This document shows positions 29,449 to 38,635 of a stretch of 64,000 bases of DNA, piece after piece. The stretch spans positions 1 to 64,000 of the forward strand of contig JANYFY010000029.1 of the NCBI GenBank assembly GCA_025359565.1. Reading direction: 5' to 3'. A program made the position numbers and the translations under genes. Under the pieces are notes generated by a model. That model saw only the letters and a program-made list of their open reading frames with translations. It ran no database searches and was not told where the DNA came from. The stretch is from Gammaproteobacteria bacterium (lineage in GTDB: Bacteria > Pseudomonadota > Gammaproteobacteria > Steroidobacterales > Steroidobacteraceae). The number at the start of each line of letters is the position of its first letter. Position 1 is the stretch's first letter.

Positions 29449-30894
29449 CTACGCAAGCGACCGCGGAACGACCACATAAACACGTGTCCCGTGAGGTACA
29501 TTATCTGAAATCTCAAGTTTTCCGTTAAAATTTGCGATGCGATGGCGCATGCTTGCCAAGCCATACGACGCATCTCCCTCAACCTTGACCGTCGCGATTC
29601 CCACGCCATCATCGGTAATTTCTAAGGAATAGTTATCGCTACCGACTTTGAAAATTAAACCGACATTTTTTGCGCGCGCGTGCCGTATTATATTCGTCAG
29701 AGATTCTTGACTGACACGAAACAAAGCAATAGCCAGAGAATCGGGAAGACCCTCAACTTCTTCCGTGACTGCGGTGACGCACTGCAACTTCGCCTTCTCA
29801 CAAGTTTCTTCAAAATACGCTTGTAGCGCCGTTGGAAGCCCAAAATGAGCGAGAAGTGAGGGCCTCAAATTCTCAACCACACGGCGTTTTACATTCATCG
29901 CAGCGTCAACACCGGAAGAAATAGCATCGAGCTTGCTGATGGCATCCCGGTCACTGGCGGCGGCGCGCCCCTGTAACCACGCCAAATCCATTTTAATAAC
30001 TGTCAATAACCCGCCTAGCTCGTCATGTAAGTTGTGGGCCAAGTCAGATTTCTCTTTTTCGGCGACGGATTGTAAGTAGGTTGTTAAGCTAGATAGCTCA
30101 ACGGTTCTATTTTTGACAACTTCTTCCAGTCGATGCCGCTCATTGTCCTGAATAGAAAATTTTTCGTTTTGACGCCAATAATCTCTGATCAATAAACGGA
30201 CGGCAAAAAAAACTAACATAAGCGCTAAACACGTCAGCGCAACAAATGCAAATCGTGATAATTGGCTATATCGCCGTGCCTGCATTTTCGATGCAGCAAT
30301 TTGTTGGGCTATATCTTTAAAAAAAGCGCTTGATTCTAGGAGAAATGCATTTATGGCAATGCGACCCGCGCCAGTGCGCACTGGAGTAAGTACCGAATTT
30401 ACTTGTCCGCGCTGAGCGAGCAGGACGGCTGCCCGCAATTCAGAAATCTTTGTATTCTGAAGCGCATCTAGTTTTTGTACGTGATTTAAAAACAGTGCGT
30501 CACTGTGCGCCAATTCTTTTAAGCGCGTCTCAATAGCCGGTAATGACTCAATGGCACGCTCATAGGGCTCAAGATAACTTGGGTCATTGCTTAGTAAATA
30601 CCCCTGTTGACTCAACTCAGCTTCTGTAAGGCGCGCGCGAAAATCGATCAGTTCGCTCTGTAAAGACATTAACGATGTAAGTTGTGTAGTGTTTTTACCC
30701 AACTGGCGTACTGACCACTCATTGAAAAAAAATGCACTCAAGGCCACGATCGACGTACACACGATCGGCAACCACACTGATCGACTCAAGTTAAATAGCC
30801 CCTGCAAGGCATATAGCGCGCGCGAAAGCATGAGCTGGGGCGACGTAGCATCTTTATTACAAATATTAGCCATATAGATACAATGCTTAACCAT
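29449..30894 (-). CDS. CHASE3/HisKA_3 membrane sensor histidine kinase
   Basis: A 481-residue NarX-class kinase: transmembrane helix (about 38-58), periplasmic CHASE3 domain (about 65-205), second helix (about 212-232), a linker coiled coil, then HisKA_3 with AHNLHDELGG (His about 290) and HATPase with ITDDGVGI and YGLASMRHR. Start uncertain: M1, M8 and M22 are all possible. It is the likely partner of the LuxR-type regulator at 28403. Confidence 0.9.
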   Translation of the reverse strand: MVKHCIYMANICNKDATSPQLMLSRALYALQGLFNLSRSVWLPIVCTSIVALSAFFFNEWSVRQLGKNTTQLTSLMSLQSELIDFRARLTEAELSQQGYLLSNDPSYLEPYERAIESLPAIETRLKELAHSDALFLNHVQKLDALQNTKISELRAAVLLAQRGQVNSVLTPVRTGAGRIAINAFLLESSAFFKDIAQQIAASKMQARRYSQLSRFAFVALTCLALMLVFFAVRLLIRDYWRQNEKFSIQDNERHRLEEVVKNRTVELSSLTTYLQSVAEKEKSDLAHNLHDELGGLLTVIKMDLAWLQGRAAASDRDAISKLDAISSGVDAAMNVKRRVVENLRPSLLAHFGLPTALQAYFEETCEKAKLQCVTAVTEEVEGLPDSLAIALFRVSQESLTNIIRHARAKNVGLIFKVGSDNYSLEITDDGVGIATVKVEGDASYGLASMRHRIANFNGKLEISDNVPHGTRVYVVVPRSLA

Positions 30895-31133
30895 ACCCGT
30901 TTGTCGCTGCTCGTTCTACCCATCAATGAATGAAAACGGCACCTGAATTTGCTTTTCTGTCGGTACGCCATCGCACACATTGACGAAATTTAGAATCTTT
31001 TTTAAACGCAGAACTATCCATCACTTCCTATTTTCCTATAACATATTGACGCGCAGATTAACTAATGATCGCCAATGCATTTCCCCGCAGGGAGGGACTT
31101 AAATTGACATTTAAACAATCGCAAAGCAGCAAT

Positions 31134-31526
31134 ATGATTCGGGTATTGATTGCCGAAGACAATGACGACTTACGTATGGCAATACGGCTATTGCTTGATG
31201 GCGAACCCGATTTGCGATGCGTAGCCGAAACGGGGAATCTTGACAATGTGGCGCAGCTAACCGAACAGTACGAAGCTGATGTCGTCTTATTAGACATCGA
31301 GCTCCAAGGGAGGTCGAGTTTGCAAATATTAAGAACTCTGAGAAGCCAACTGCCGAAGGTGCAATTTCTGATTCATAGCGGTCATGCGCACGCAGATATT
31401 CAGCGACATGCTATGGCATCGGGTGCTAGCGGATTCGTCGTCAAATCGGGGGATACGCTTGAGTTATTGGCGGCAATCCGCTCGGTTATGGTACACATGC
31501 CGACATATTCTGCGGGTACAGGCTAG
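31134..31526 (+). CDS. Single-domain response regulator
   Basis: A 130-residue receiver: acidic Glu8-Asp9 (LIAEDNDDLR), phospho-acceptor Asp54 (VLLDIELQGRSS), Lys104. No output domain. A TTG at 31104 preceded by GGGAGGG may be the true start and would add 10 residues; the ATG at 31134 has a poor ribosome binding site. It is divergent from the CHASE3 kinase and converges with lpxD. Confidence 0.85.
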   Translation: MIRVLIAEDNDDLRMAIRLLLDGEPDLRCVAETGNLDNVAQLTEQYEADVVLLDIELQGRSSLQILRTLRSQLPKVQFLIHSGHAHADIQRHAMASGASGFVVKSGDTLELLAAIRSVMVHMPTYSAGTG

Positions 31527-31542
31527 GAACCTTGCGAATCGC

Positions 31543-32559
31543 TCAAGCGGAACGCCGCATATGGCCAACCATTCGACGCCAAGTTGAAGATTTCACTGCC
31601 GGCATGCCACTTGAGTAGCTTCCGGAAGTCTTAAGAGATTTTGTTATAAGACTATACCCCGTGATGACAACATCGTCAGCGATCGATAAATGTCCGGCTA
31701 TGCCGACTCCGCTGCCAATCATGCAACGCTTACCAATGGTGGTACTACCAGCAATCCCCACACAGCCCGCAACCGCGGAATGTGCGCCAATTACGCTATT
31801 GTGCCCCACCTGAATTTGGTTATCTAACTTAACCCCATCTTCAATAACGGTATCATCTAATGTACCGCGATCTATGGTCGTATTAGCGCCAATTTCGACG
31901 TCATCGCCTATCCTCACGCCGCCTAACTGAGGAACCTTCGCCCAGCGACCGGTATTGCCATCCTTCGCAAAACCAAATTCATCAGCGCCCAGCACCACTC
32001 CCGCGTGAACAATACTACGTTTTCCGATACAGACCTTTGAGTACACGGTAACCTTGCCAACCAGCAAGGCATCCTCCTGAATGCGCGTTCCCTGTTGAAT
32101 AAAGCATCCGGGTCCGATGACCACCCGGTCACCTATATCGACGTCACTTTCGACGATTGAGAAAGCTCCCACACACGCTGTCGGCGCTATTCTAGCTGTG
32201 CTTGCAATGACGGCGCTAGGATGAACACCTGCATTCAAGGCTGGTTGCGGGTGGAGCACCGCTGCGATACGCGCGAACGCAAGGTAGGGATTCGGATCAA
32301 CAAGCGCCGCAACCGGACAATTGTGCTCGTCTGCGGGAGCCAGCAACACGGCCGTAGCACGAGTTGCCTCAAGCCGTTTTTTATAGGGCGACCCGCGGTG
32401 ATCGATCAGAAAACTTACCGAGCCGGATTCAGCATTTGACAGACTCGCTACCCTATTCACCAATAAATCAGGATCTCCGCGCAAACGCAGGTTAAATCGA
32501 CTTGCTAGCACACCTAAACTCAACGATTCATTGAAGCAAGACAAGTTTAAATCGCCCAT
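31543..32559 (-). CDS. lpxD: UDP-3-O-acylglucosamine N-acyltransferase (LpxD)
   Basis: A 338-residue acyltransferase of lipid A synthesis, adding the N-linked 3-hydroxyacyl chain from ACP. An N-terminal uridine-binding domain (about 12-105) precedes a long left-handed beta-helix of hexapeptide repeats (about 108-320). The catalytic His lies in QIQVGHN (His253). Length matches the family. It is not beside bamA-skp-lpxD-fabZ-lpxA genes here, so it is probably an extra or relocated copy in a two-component/stress context. Confidence 0.93.
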   Translation of the reverse strand: MGDLNLSCFNESLSLGVLASRFNLRLRGDPDLLVNRVASLSNAESGSVSFLIDHRGSPYKKRLEATRATAVLLAPADEHNCPVAALVDPNPYLAFARIAAVLHPQPALNAGVHPSAVIASTARIAPTACVGAFSIVESDVDIGDRVVIGPGCFIQQGTRIQEDALLVGKVTVYSKVCIGKRSIVHAGVVLGADEFGFAKDGNTGRWAKVPQLGGVRIGDDVEIGANTTIDRGTLDDTVIEDGVKLDNQIQVGHNSVIGAHSAVAGCVGIAGSTTIGKRCMIGSGVGIAGHLSIADDVVITGYSLITKSLKTSGSYSSGMPAVKSSTWRRMVGHMRRSA

Positions 32560-32562
32560 TTT

Positions 32563-32973
32563 CTACGGTCTCAACTGCAAACGAATCTCCCCATTTGCAT
32601 GAGCAGCGCTATGTACATTGACATATAAATTTCCGGCCTTATAGCTTTCATATTGGGCACTGGTAAGCTTGGTACCGGCCGGCACTGCCCAATGACTATC
32701 ACTGGATTTCGATAATTTTACCACTACAGGTCCGTTGACCCCTTTAGCGCCGGAATGAATATGAGCCGCCGTCCCGTCAGTGCCGGTCGTATCAATACCT
32801 CCGCTTACCGTCATGTCACTTGCCACTACGATGTCACAGCGCGCTGACGCTGACGTCGAAACTGGAGGCACTTCTTGATCACCACTCAGTGTCTGGTCTT
32901 TCCCAGTTGCAAATATGGATGACCCCGCCATTAACGATGCCAGAAGGACTAAATTAACTGTTAATTTGTACAT
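32563..32973 (-). CDS. Secreted CHRD-domain protein
   Basis: A 136-residue exported protein starting MYKLTVNLVLLASLMAG (signal peptide). The rest is a CHRD domain: LSGDQEVPPVSTSASA near the mature start, HIHSGAKGVNGPVVVKL in the middle and NLYVNVHSAAHANGEIRLQL at the end. AAGGAT precedes this ATG, so it is preferred over the 14-residue longer frame. A TGTAGGA box is 94 bp upstream. It ends 4 nt before the lpxD start on the same strand, so the two may be co-transcribed. Confidence 0.88.
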   Translation of the reverse strand: MYKLTVNLVLLASLMAGSSIFATGKDQTLSGDQEVPPVSTSASARCDIVVASDMTVSGGIDTTGTDGTAAHIHSGAKGVNGPVVVKLSKSSDSHWAVPAGTKLTSAQYESYKAGNLYVNVHSAAHANGEIRLQLRP

Positions 32974-33074
32974 GCCACAATCCTTTAAGTTTATGATGCA
33001 ACAAGATCCTCCCAAGAAACTACACTATAAACGCCAAACTTCCGCGGGATCTTCTAGACTAGTTTGTGTAGGAA

Positions 33075-33818
33075 TCATCTGGCACACGGCACTGAAAATT
33101 TAACTGAAGTACCTTGGTTCAATGCACTGATAATTTCGAAGCGCCCCCCCAGATGCTCAAGACGGTGACGCATACTGCTAATTCCATTCGCAGGTTTTGC
33201 GGGTGATAACGTATTATCGAAACCCCTACCGTTATCTTGAACAATCACTTGCAACCGTCCACCCGCTGTTGAAATGAAGAGGCGAACCCAGGTTGCATGA
33301 GCGTGCTGCACAATATTAAATAAAGCCTCTTGGGCGACGCGATACATAGCGATACCAACAGCAGCCGAAATTATAGGGATATCATTGTCAATCGAAACGC
33401 GACACTCAAGATTCGCGGTCCGACAACCTTCCTCGAATAAAACCTGGAGGGCAGTAGGCAACCCAAAATGGCTCAGTAAACCAGGCCTTAGCTCCTCAAC
33501 CACGGCCCGCTCTATTTCAACAGCTTCACCTAATAAAACGTCTATGCCCTTAATTTTTTCTAGAACAACTACATCGGTCGAAGAAAGCCGCGCACTAACC
33601 CAAGCCAAATCCATGCGCGCTGCAGTCAACAGATCACCCATTACAGCATGCAAGCTATGACCTAACTCGGATTTTTCTCGCTCGGCAGTACGGTGCAGAT
33701 AATTGGTTAAGTCAATAAGCTCCCGGTCGGTGGAAACCTTTGAGGTGCCCTTCGCATCAAGAGCTAAGAGTCGATATACAGCTTTGCACCACTCTCGACC
33801 AACCCAGCGTAAATTCAA
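33075..33818 (-). CDS. Soluble HisKA_3-type histidine kinase with altered H box
   Basis: A 247-residue kinase core without a sensor domain or membrane segment. HisKA_3 dimerisation helix at about residues 40-115, HATPase at about 150-245 with DNGRGF (G1) and a degenerate but recognisable GISSMRHR (G2). The H box reads GHSLHAVMG; the acidic residue normally after the phospho-accepting His is Ala. The start appears to be TTG, 1 nt behind the stop of the small gene upstream. It may have reduced kinase or phosphatase activity (inference). Confidence 0.8.
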   Translation of the reverse strand: MNLRWVGREWCKAVYRLLALDAKGTSKVSTDRELIDLTNYLHRTAEREKSELGHSLHAVMGDLLTAARMDLAWVSARLSSTDVVVLEKIKGIDVLLGEAVEIERAVVEELRPGLLSHFGLPTALQVLFEEGCRTANLECRVSIDNDIPIISAAVGIAMYRVAQEALFNIVQHAHATWVRLFISTAGGRLQVIVQDNGRGFDNTLSPAKPANGISSMRHRLEHLGGRFEIISALNQGTSVKFSVPCAR

Positions 33819-33819
33819 C

Positions 33820-34068
33820 CTAGCCTCGATGTTTGTTGTTCCGTAAACTTACACGAACTTTCATAATTACCGCATCTTTAGCTTCGTGCGCGGGAAGCCT
33901 GGCGTGGGCTTTACCTTTCTCCACTGCGTCCGCCTCAGCCCTAGTTTGCGGCTGCAAGTTTCTACGCTTCTTACCCTCTACTGCGCCGCTCGCGACAAAT
34001 TGCGTCTCCTTTGCATTAAAGCGACGCGCCGACTCATAATCTCCCTCACCTTGCACTTTTGATTTCAT
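33820..34068 (-). CDS. Small charged stress-associated protein (82 aa)
   Basis: From the ATG preceded by GAAGGGA the protein has 82 residues, starting MKSKVQGEGDYESARRFN. It is strongly hydrophilic, Lys/Arg/Glu-rich, and has the K-VQGEGDYE-A-R-(F/Y)-FV-SG pattern that I know from small uncharacterised proteins of proteobacterial stress loci. No known function. It leads directly into the soluble kinase gene. Confidence 0.7.
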   Translation of the reverse strand: MKSKVQGEGDYESARRFNAKETQFVASGAVEGKKRRNLQPQTRAEADAVEKGKAHARLPAHEAKDAVIMKVRVSLRNNKHRG

Positions 34069-34090
34069 ATGATATTCCCTTCGATAAGTG

Positions 34091-34246
34091 TTAGAGTCGT
34101 CGGTTACCACTTGCTATTACCGCGTGATTACGTGTATTCGTATCATGCGCACTCGGAAAGCTTGCAACTCCAACTTGACTGCTCAAAGCGATCATCGACA
34201 CAACTACCGATGGCACTCCTATTAGCCAAAGTAGAAACAGCTTCAT
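34091..34246 (-). CDS. Small membrane protein with LLWLxGVP motif (51 aa)
   Basis: The frame starts MKLFLLWLIGVPSVVVSMI and has one hydrophobic helix followed by a polar tail. The LLWL-x-GVP core is shared with the 26-residue product at 38933. It lies 22 nt upstream of the 82-residue protein gene on the same strand. Ribosome binding site weak. Function unknown. Confidence 0.5.
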   Translation of the reverse strand: MKLFLLWLIGVPSVVVSMIALSSQVGVASFPSAHDTNTRNHAVIASGNRRL

Positions 34247-34435
34247 AATCGGCCCCGAATGCGCCGATTTGCGTTGAGCTTATTCTTCACTGTATGTTTA
34301 CTGATTTCATGAGTTACCAAACATTAACTGGCTTTGACACTCCGCTATGTCGGCCAAAGGCTCTCATTTGGCACAGTATTTAGTCATTACATGTCGGCGC
34401 CCTCCGACACGTTGGCGCAGGCAGATACGACGTTA

Positions 34436-35551
34436 TTAGCGCCCAATGGCACGCTGTATAAGCCAAACCAACGCTAGACCAGCGATGGCTGTGGAACCCC
34501 AGGGCATTACACCACGCCGATAAAATCGTGTGGCGCGCAGCCAGTAAGCAATTGGCATCACCGCTACTACGACTGCTAACTGTCCTGCTTCCACACCTAA
34601 GTTGAAAGCCACTAGTGATATAAGTCGCGCCCCTGCCGGAAGTCCCATTTCAGACAGCACCGCAGCGAATCCAAAACCATGAAGTAATCCGAAAGCAAAC
34701 GCGATGCGCCAGCGGGCATCGGTGACCAGCGGGAAGACATTATTAAGTGCCGCCACAATAATTGAGGCCGCAATTATGGACTCGGTCAATCGGCTGGGTA
34801 ACCGAATAATGTCGAAAGCAGCTAGCGATAGCGTTATGGAATGGGCCAGCGTAAATGCCGTCACGACTTTGATTATATTGAAAAGTGCTGGTTTGGCCTG
34901 CGGCACAGCAACCCAGCAATTATCCCGACGTGACAACACGGCCGGCAATAAAAGTGACAATAAAAATAGCAAATGATCAATTCCGCTCCAGATATGCCAC
35001 ATACCTGCCTGGAGATACTCGTCGAAAGCATACCAAACCGATGGATGGCTGAGTTCAAACATCTGAACTTTGCGATTGCCACCCAAGACGGCGGTTTGCG
35101 TCATACCCGAAGCGGTGAGCGTCAATAGACCGCGATGTGACGGATCTTCCTCATCCAATACCCGATAGCTAATAGTCAGTTGATGCGCCGTGGGACAAGC
35201 GGCGTTAAACGGCACCCACAAGTAATTACCATCAACACGTTCGTTAATTTGCAGCGCTCCGAATTGCAGCGAACAACCAGCCTCCGATCCTGTCAATTGC
35301 AGATGCACCCGCAGGTATTGCGTTAACAGTTCTTGCGCCGAGCGAACCTCACCCCAAGTAATTCTGCCGTCTCGATTGCTATCGATTCCAACGGCGAGTT
35401 CTGCATCGCGAAGTGCCATTTCTAAGGACCCGGTGGCTTGATTATGGTCAATTCGCAAATTCAAAAAACTGTTGCTCGCCACATGTGCCGAGGCACTCAT
35501 GGCGCCAAGAACTGCTAGTAACAAGCCAACCCACTTAGGCGCTGACTTCAC
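34436..35551 (-). CDS. HupE/UreJ-type membrane protein
   Basis: A 371-residue protein: signal segment (about 10-23), a periplasmic N-terminal domain (25-180) including an EF-hand-like loop DSNRDGRITWGE, then about six helices with HIWSGIDHLLFLLSLLLP, FTLAHSITLSLA and FGLLHGFGFA. Histidine-rich helices are typical of HupE/UreJ metal (Ni/Co) permeases. AGGAG lies 7 nt before the GTG at 35551, which I prefer over TTG at 35557. Last gene of the DUF4331 operon. Confidence 0.87.
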   Translation of the reverse strand: MKSAPKWVGLLLAVLGAMSASAHVASNSFLNLRIDHNQATGSLEMALRDAELAVGIDSNRDGRITWGEVRSAQELLTQYLRVHLQLTGSEAGCSLQFGALQINERVDGNYLWVPFNAACPTAHQLTISYRVLDEEDPSHRGLLTLTASGMTQTAVLGGNRKVQMFELSHPSVWYAFDEYLQAGMWHIWSGIDHLLFLLSLLLPAVLSRRDNCWVAVPQAKPALFNIIKVVTAFTLAHSITLSLAAFDIIRLPSRLTESIIAASIIVAALNNVFPLVTDARWRIAFAFGLLHGFGFAAVLSEMGLPAGARLISLVAFNLGVEAGQLAVVVAVMPIAYWLRATRFYRRGVMPWGSTAIAGLALVWLIQRAIGR

Positions 35552-35553
35552 AA

Positions 35554-36702
35554 TCAAACTCCTAGCTTCGCAAGACGCACATCACTTATGCCCTGTGTAT
35601 GTGCAAACTTAATTGCAGCGGCAGCCTTCTGCATATCAGACGCCGCCTGTGCGGCATTCACCAACACTAATAGGTCGTCGGGTTCACGCTGCACTGCCCA
35701 ATTGGCAAGAGCCACAGCAAGTGCGGCTTGCGGATTATTGCGTACTTCGAGTAAAAACCGCGCCTGCTCGCGACGGTGAACCGCCTCGCCCCGCGCCGAT
35801 TCGGCAGAAAAAGCTGCCTCCAATAGTGCTGTGCTGTGTCCTAAACCAGGATCATTTTGTTGTTTCTGTGCAATAGCGAGTCGTAGTAGCAAGGGTTCAA
35901 TACTCTCTTCGCCTTTAAGTAAAGCAAACACCTCCGCGTTGCGGTGTTGTCTTAACAACAGATCTGCATAAGCTGCACGAACATAAAAATCTCGTGGGCT
36001 TAATTGTAAATCGTCGCGAAACCAATGCTCGGCATCAGAATCGCGTCCGAGACGTACCGCCATCTCGCCAAGTTCGGCGTCGCGCCACCCGCGTTCCGCA
36101 TCCAACATATTCTGACTCGACAAAGCGGCAAGCGCGGCGTATGCACTGTTCAGATGCCCGCTAAGACCTTTAAGCCCCTGCTGACAAATTATGCTCAAAG
36201 CCGCATCAGCCCAGCGTGAAAATTGCTCGCACGCGTCCGCCGCTTCACCATATCGTCCTAGCACGCGAAGTATAGTCGATCGCGTGAGCCACGCTTGCGC
36301 ATCGTCGCGTCGCGCATTTAACGATCGATTAAGAGTAACCAAGGCAGCATCAAATTCATGGCGGCTTTGTTGCACAGTCGCTTCTAGCACTAACGCCGAC
36401 GGAACCGGCGCCGCCTGCGCCACCCAAGGCTGCAATACTGCTTCTGCGTAGCCTAAAAACCGCAGATCGCCAGTACTTCTGGCTTGTTCAATGTAAAACC
36501 TCGCCAACGGTACCGCCACAGCAAGACGTCCTCGCGCGAGCCTTCGTGCCGCTAACTCCGTATGGTGAGCACCTGCAGGCAGATCCGCCAGCACCTGAGC
36601 ATCATTACTCGGTGTGAATGGACTAGCTGCGAGCGGCGCACAGAGAACGCCGCTCACAACTATAATCCCCAGCAGTTGTTTCACAAACTGTCTGGCTTCC
36701 AT
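35554..36702 (-). CDS. TPR-like secreted protein
   Basis: A 382-residue protein with a signal peptide (about 8-27) and a helical body of TPR-like pairs (for example ALVTLNRSLNARRDDAQAWL, LGRDSDAEHWFRDDLQLSP). The ATG at 36702 follows the upstream stop; a GTG one codon earlier is also possible. Its stop nearly abuts the HupE start. Its role is probably as a periplasmic scaffold for the DUF4331/HupE proteins (inference). Confidence 0.75.
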   Translation of the reverse strand: MEARQFVKQLLGIIVVSGVLCAPLAASPFTPSNDAQVLADLPAGAHHTELAARRLARGRLAVAVPLARFYIEQARSTGDLRFLGYAEAVLQPWVAQAAPVPSALVLEATVQQSRHEFDAALVTLNRSLNARRDDAQAWLTRSTILRVLGRYGEAADACEQFSRWADAALSIICQQGLKGLSGHLNSAYAALAALSSQNMLDAERGWRDAELGEMAVRLGRDSDAEHWFRDDLQLSPRDFYVRAAYADLLLRQHRNAEVFALLKGEESIEPLLLRLAIAQKQQNDPGLGHSTALLEAAFSAESARGEAVHRREQARFLLEVRNNPQAALAVALANWAVQREPDDLLVLVNAAQAASDMQKAAAAIKFAHTQGISDVRLAKLGV

Positions 36703-36704
36703 CA

Positions 36705-36956
36705 CTAGCCAACCGGAATCGGATCGGCGGTTTCGTTATTAACATCCGCTAATGTCAACGCTCCGCCGGCTACCGGCTTCGAATCATCGGTTTCAGATGT
36801 TACCTGAGCAATCGCCAACACTTGAGCTGTGCTCAACGGCGCTGGTGGTTGTACCACAACCGGCGGGGTCGTCGAGTTTGAGTGATCATGACCGCAACCA
36901 GCCAGCAACACTCCCCCGGTAAGCAGCAACGTGCCAATCAGTATTTTCGCATTCAT
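36705..36956 (-). CDS. Short proline-rich lipoprotein
   Basis: An 83-residue lipoprotein: lipobox LLAGC (Cys about residue 21), a His-Asp-His cluster (GHDHSNS), a Pro/Val stretch, then an acidic C-terminus. GAGGG precedes the ATG. It lies between DUF4331 and TPR genes in one operon. The HDH cluster could bind metal; not proven. Confidence 0.75.
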   Translation of the reverse strand: MNAKILIGTLLLTGGVLLAGCGHDHSNSTTPPVVVQPPAPLSTAQVLAIAQVTSETDDSKPVAGGALTLADVNNETADPIPVG

Positions 36957-36967
36957 GATTGCCCTCT

Positions 36968-38515
36968 TTACTTCGTGGCGCCGTTAGGCGATCCAGGAAT
37001 GGGTGTCATGAGATACGGGAATACCGTCAAATAGTTAGCTGGGTTCGGCTCCGCACCATCGGTGTAGTGAAGTTTCCGCGACGCATCCGATTTCGGATCA
37101 GGGTCTGTAGCGCTACCATCCATGGGCGACAACAGCACTCCCATCTCCGCTCGCAAAGCCACGTCTACAACGTCATCAATCGGTCGACGACCATTGGGGA
37201 AGCCCGCCACATCACCGCCAATCACTCCAAGATCATTTTGGGTCGCTATCGGTGTCACGGGCGTACTGGTATTTAATCGCAATAACTCCGCCGGCGTCAC
37301 ATGTGCAGGCTGATTTAGGCCGGGCACACCGGTCAAAAACACCTGAACTAAATCGGCACGGGGATATACATTAGGTGCGACTACACCGGCACTACCAAAC
37401 AGTGCTTGCAACAATATGGGCAGTGAGGGATTGGTCACATAGTCCACAAATTGCGCATCGTCTTTTGGTTTGGAAGCGTTGAAGCGGTCTTTGTCCGGCA
37501 GACCAATCACTGCTTCATTGACCAACGGCGCGCCTAGACGCGATACCTGCACCCAGGGACCACCCGCGATAAAAGGCCCTGTCGGACTAGTTTTAGCACC
37601 AACGCCCGCTTCGCTCTTATCACTCTCGGGTGTCGAATTGAGTACACCTGCCTGCCGCACACTCGCCGTTGTCCACCCACCGATCACTGGGTCCGCACCC
37701 GCCGTCAAACAGGCAATTGGAATTTCTAGTGCCAATGATGTGACGTTTTTATCCGCCAAACTATTAGGTTGAGAATTTCGCGCATTGACGCCCACAGGTG
37801 CCAGCTCTTCGACTGGATATTTAATATTGACTAAATCAAACGTCTCCCCTAGGTTAACCACGAACCCATCCATGCGTTGCCCCACGAAAACTTTACCAGG
37901 AGTACTGCAGCCCGGAATTGTAATCGTGTGAATAAAGGTATTCGCATAATCAGGATAGTTAGGGATGGACTTGTTACCGATGTTGTCCAGCGGCTTGGAA
38001 AAGCTCGTGCTGCCGGTGCTGGCGTCGACAATCGGCTGGGCTGTTCCATGACGACGATCACCCGTGACCAACGTAAGGGTATAACTTTCAACTACATTCT
38101 GAGCGCTCATGTCAGTCGCGGTTATTGGTCCGATATTAGTCAACGGAACCGGAATCGACTTACCGCCCGCGGTTACCGCTAACCCTGCGCGTTTGTCTTG
38201 GAATCGAAATTGGTAAGTAAGGCCCTCAACTCCAGAACCGGTGTTGTCTATGTGGATCTCGTACAGAGCTTGCGTGTCCATAAAAAAATAATTTGGACCG
38301 CCGTAGGCATCTTGTAATGGCTGATAATTGGCAATAAGTGTTACGTAACCATCGCGACCTGTTTCATAGCTGCGGAACATATAGAAATCACTAGCGTCGA
38401 CCTTGGGACGGCTAGTGATAAAAGGCGCTTCGCGATGGCTCGAAGCCTGGGTACCGGTCGCCCCCAACATTGCAAGCGATGCCATCAGAAGTAATGGCGG
38501 TTTAGAACGTTTCAT
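36968..38515 (-). CDS. DUF4331 family secreted protein
   Basis: A 515-residue exported protein with a signal peptide (about 1-24) and mature start ASSHREAPFIT, the DUF4331 hallmark. Other family features are DASDFYMFRSYE, FMDTQALYEIHIDNTG and GRRPIDDVVDVALR near the C-terminus. GGAG precedes the ATG. First gene of a four-gene operon (DUF4331, lipoprotein, TPR, HupE). Function unknown; the extracellular location with a metal-permease partner suggests ligand or metal handling. Confidence 0.9.
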   Translation of the reverse strand: MKRSKPPLLLMASLAMLGATGTQASSHREAPFITSRPKVDASDFYMFRSYETGRDGYVTLIANYQPLQDAYGGPNYFFMDTQALYEIHIDNTGSGVEGLTYQFRFQDKRAGLAVTAGGKSIPVPLTNIGPITATDMSAQNVVESYTLTLVTGDRRHGTAQPIVDASTGSTSFSKPLDNIGNKSIPNYPDYANTFIHTITIPGCSTPGKVFVGQRMDGFVVNLGETFDLVNIKYPVEELAPVGVNARNSQPNSLADKNVTSLALEIPIACLTAGADPVIGGWTTASVRQAGVLNSTPESDKSEAGVGAKTSPTGPFIAGGPWVQVSRLGAPLVNEAVIGLPDKDRFNASKPKDDAQFVDYVTNPSLPILLQALFGSAGVVAPNVYPRADLVQVFLTGVPGLNQPAHVTPAELLRLNTSTPVTPIATQNDLGVIGGDVAGFPNGRRPIDDVVDVALRAEMGVLLSPMDGSATDPDPKSDASRKLHYTDGAEPNPANYLTVFPYLMTPIPGSPNGATK

Positions 38516-38635
38516 CGATATTCTCCATTAAGTTAAATGTGACGAGATCAAATATCCCCCTTACCCTACCCATACGAACTGCCCGTTGAAGTAGATGCAC
38601 GTCCAAGTAAATATATTTTTAGACGGCGCTATAAA

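Noticed and set aside
34392-34409. TGTCGG/CCGACA hairpin behind the HupE gene
   Set aside because: A 6-bp stem without a T tract; too weak to call a terminator.
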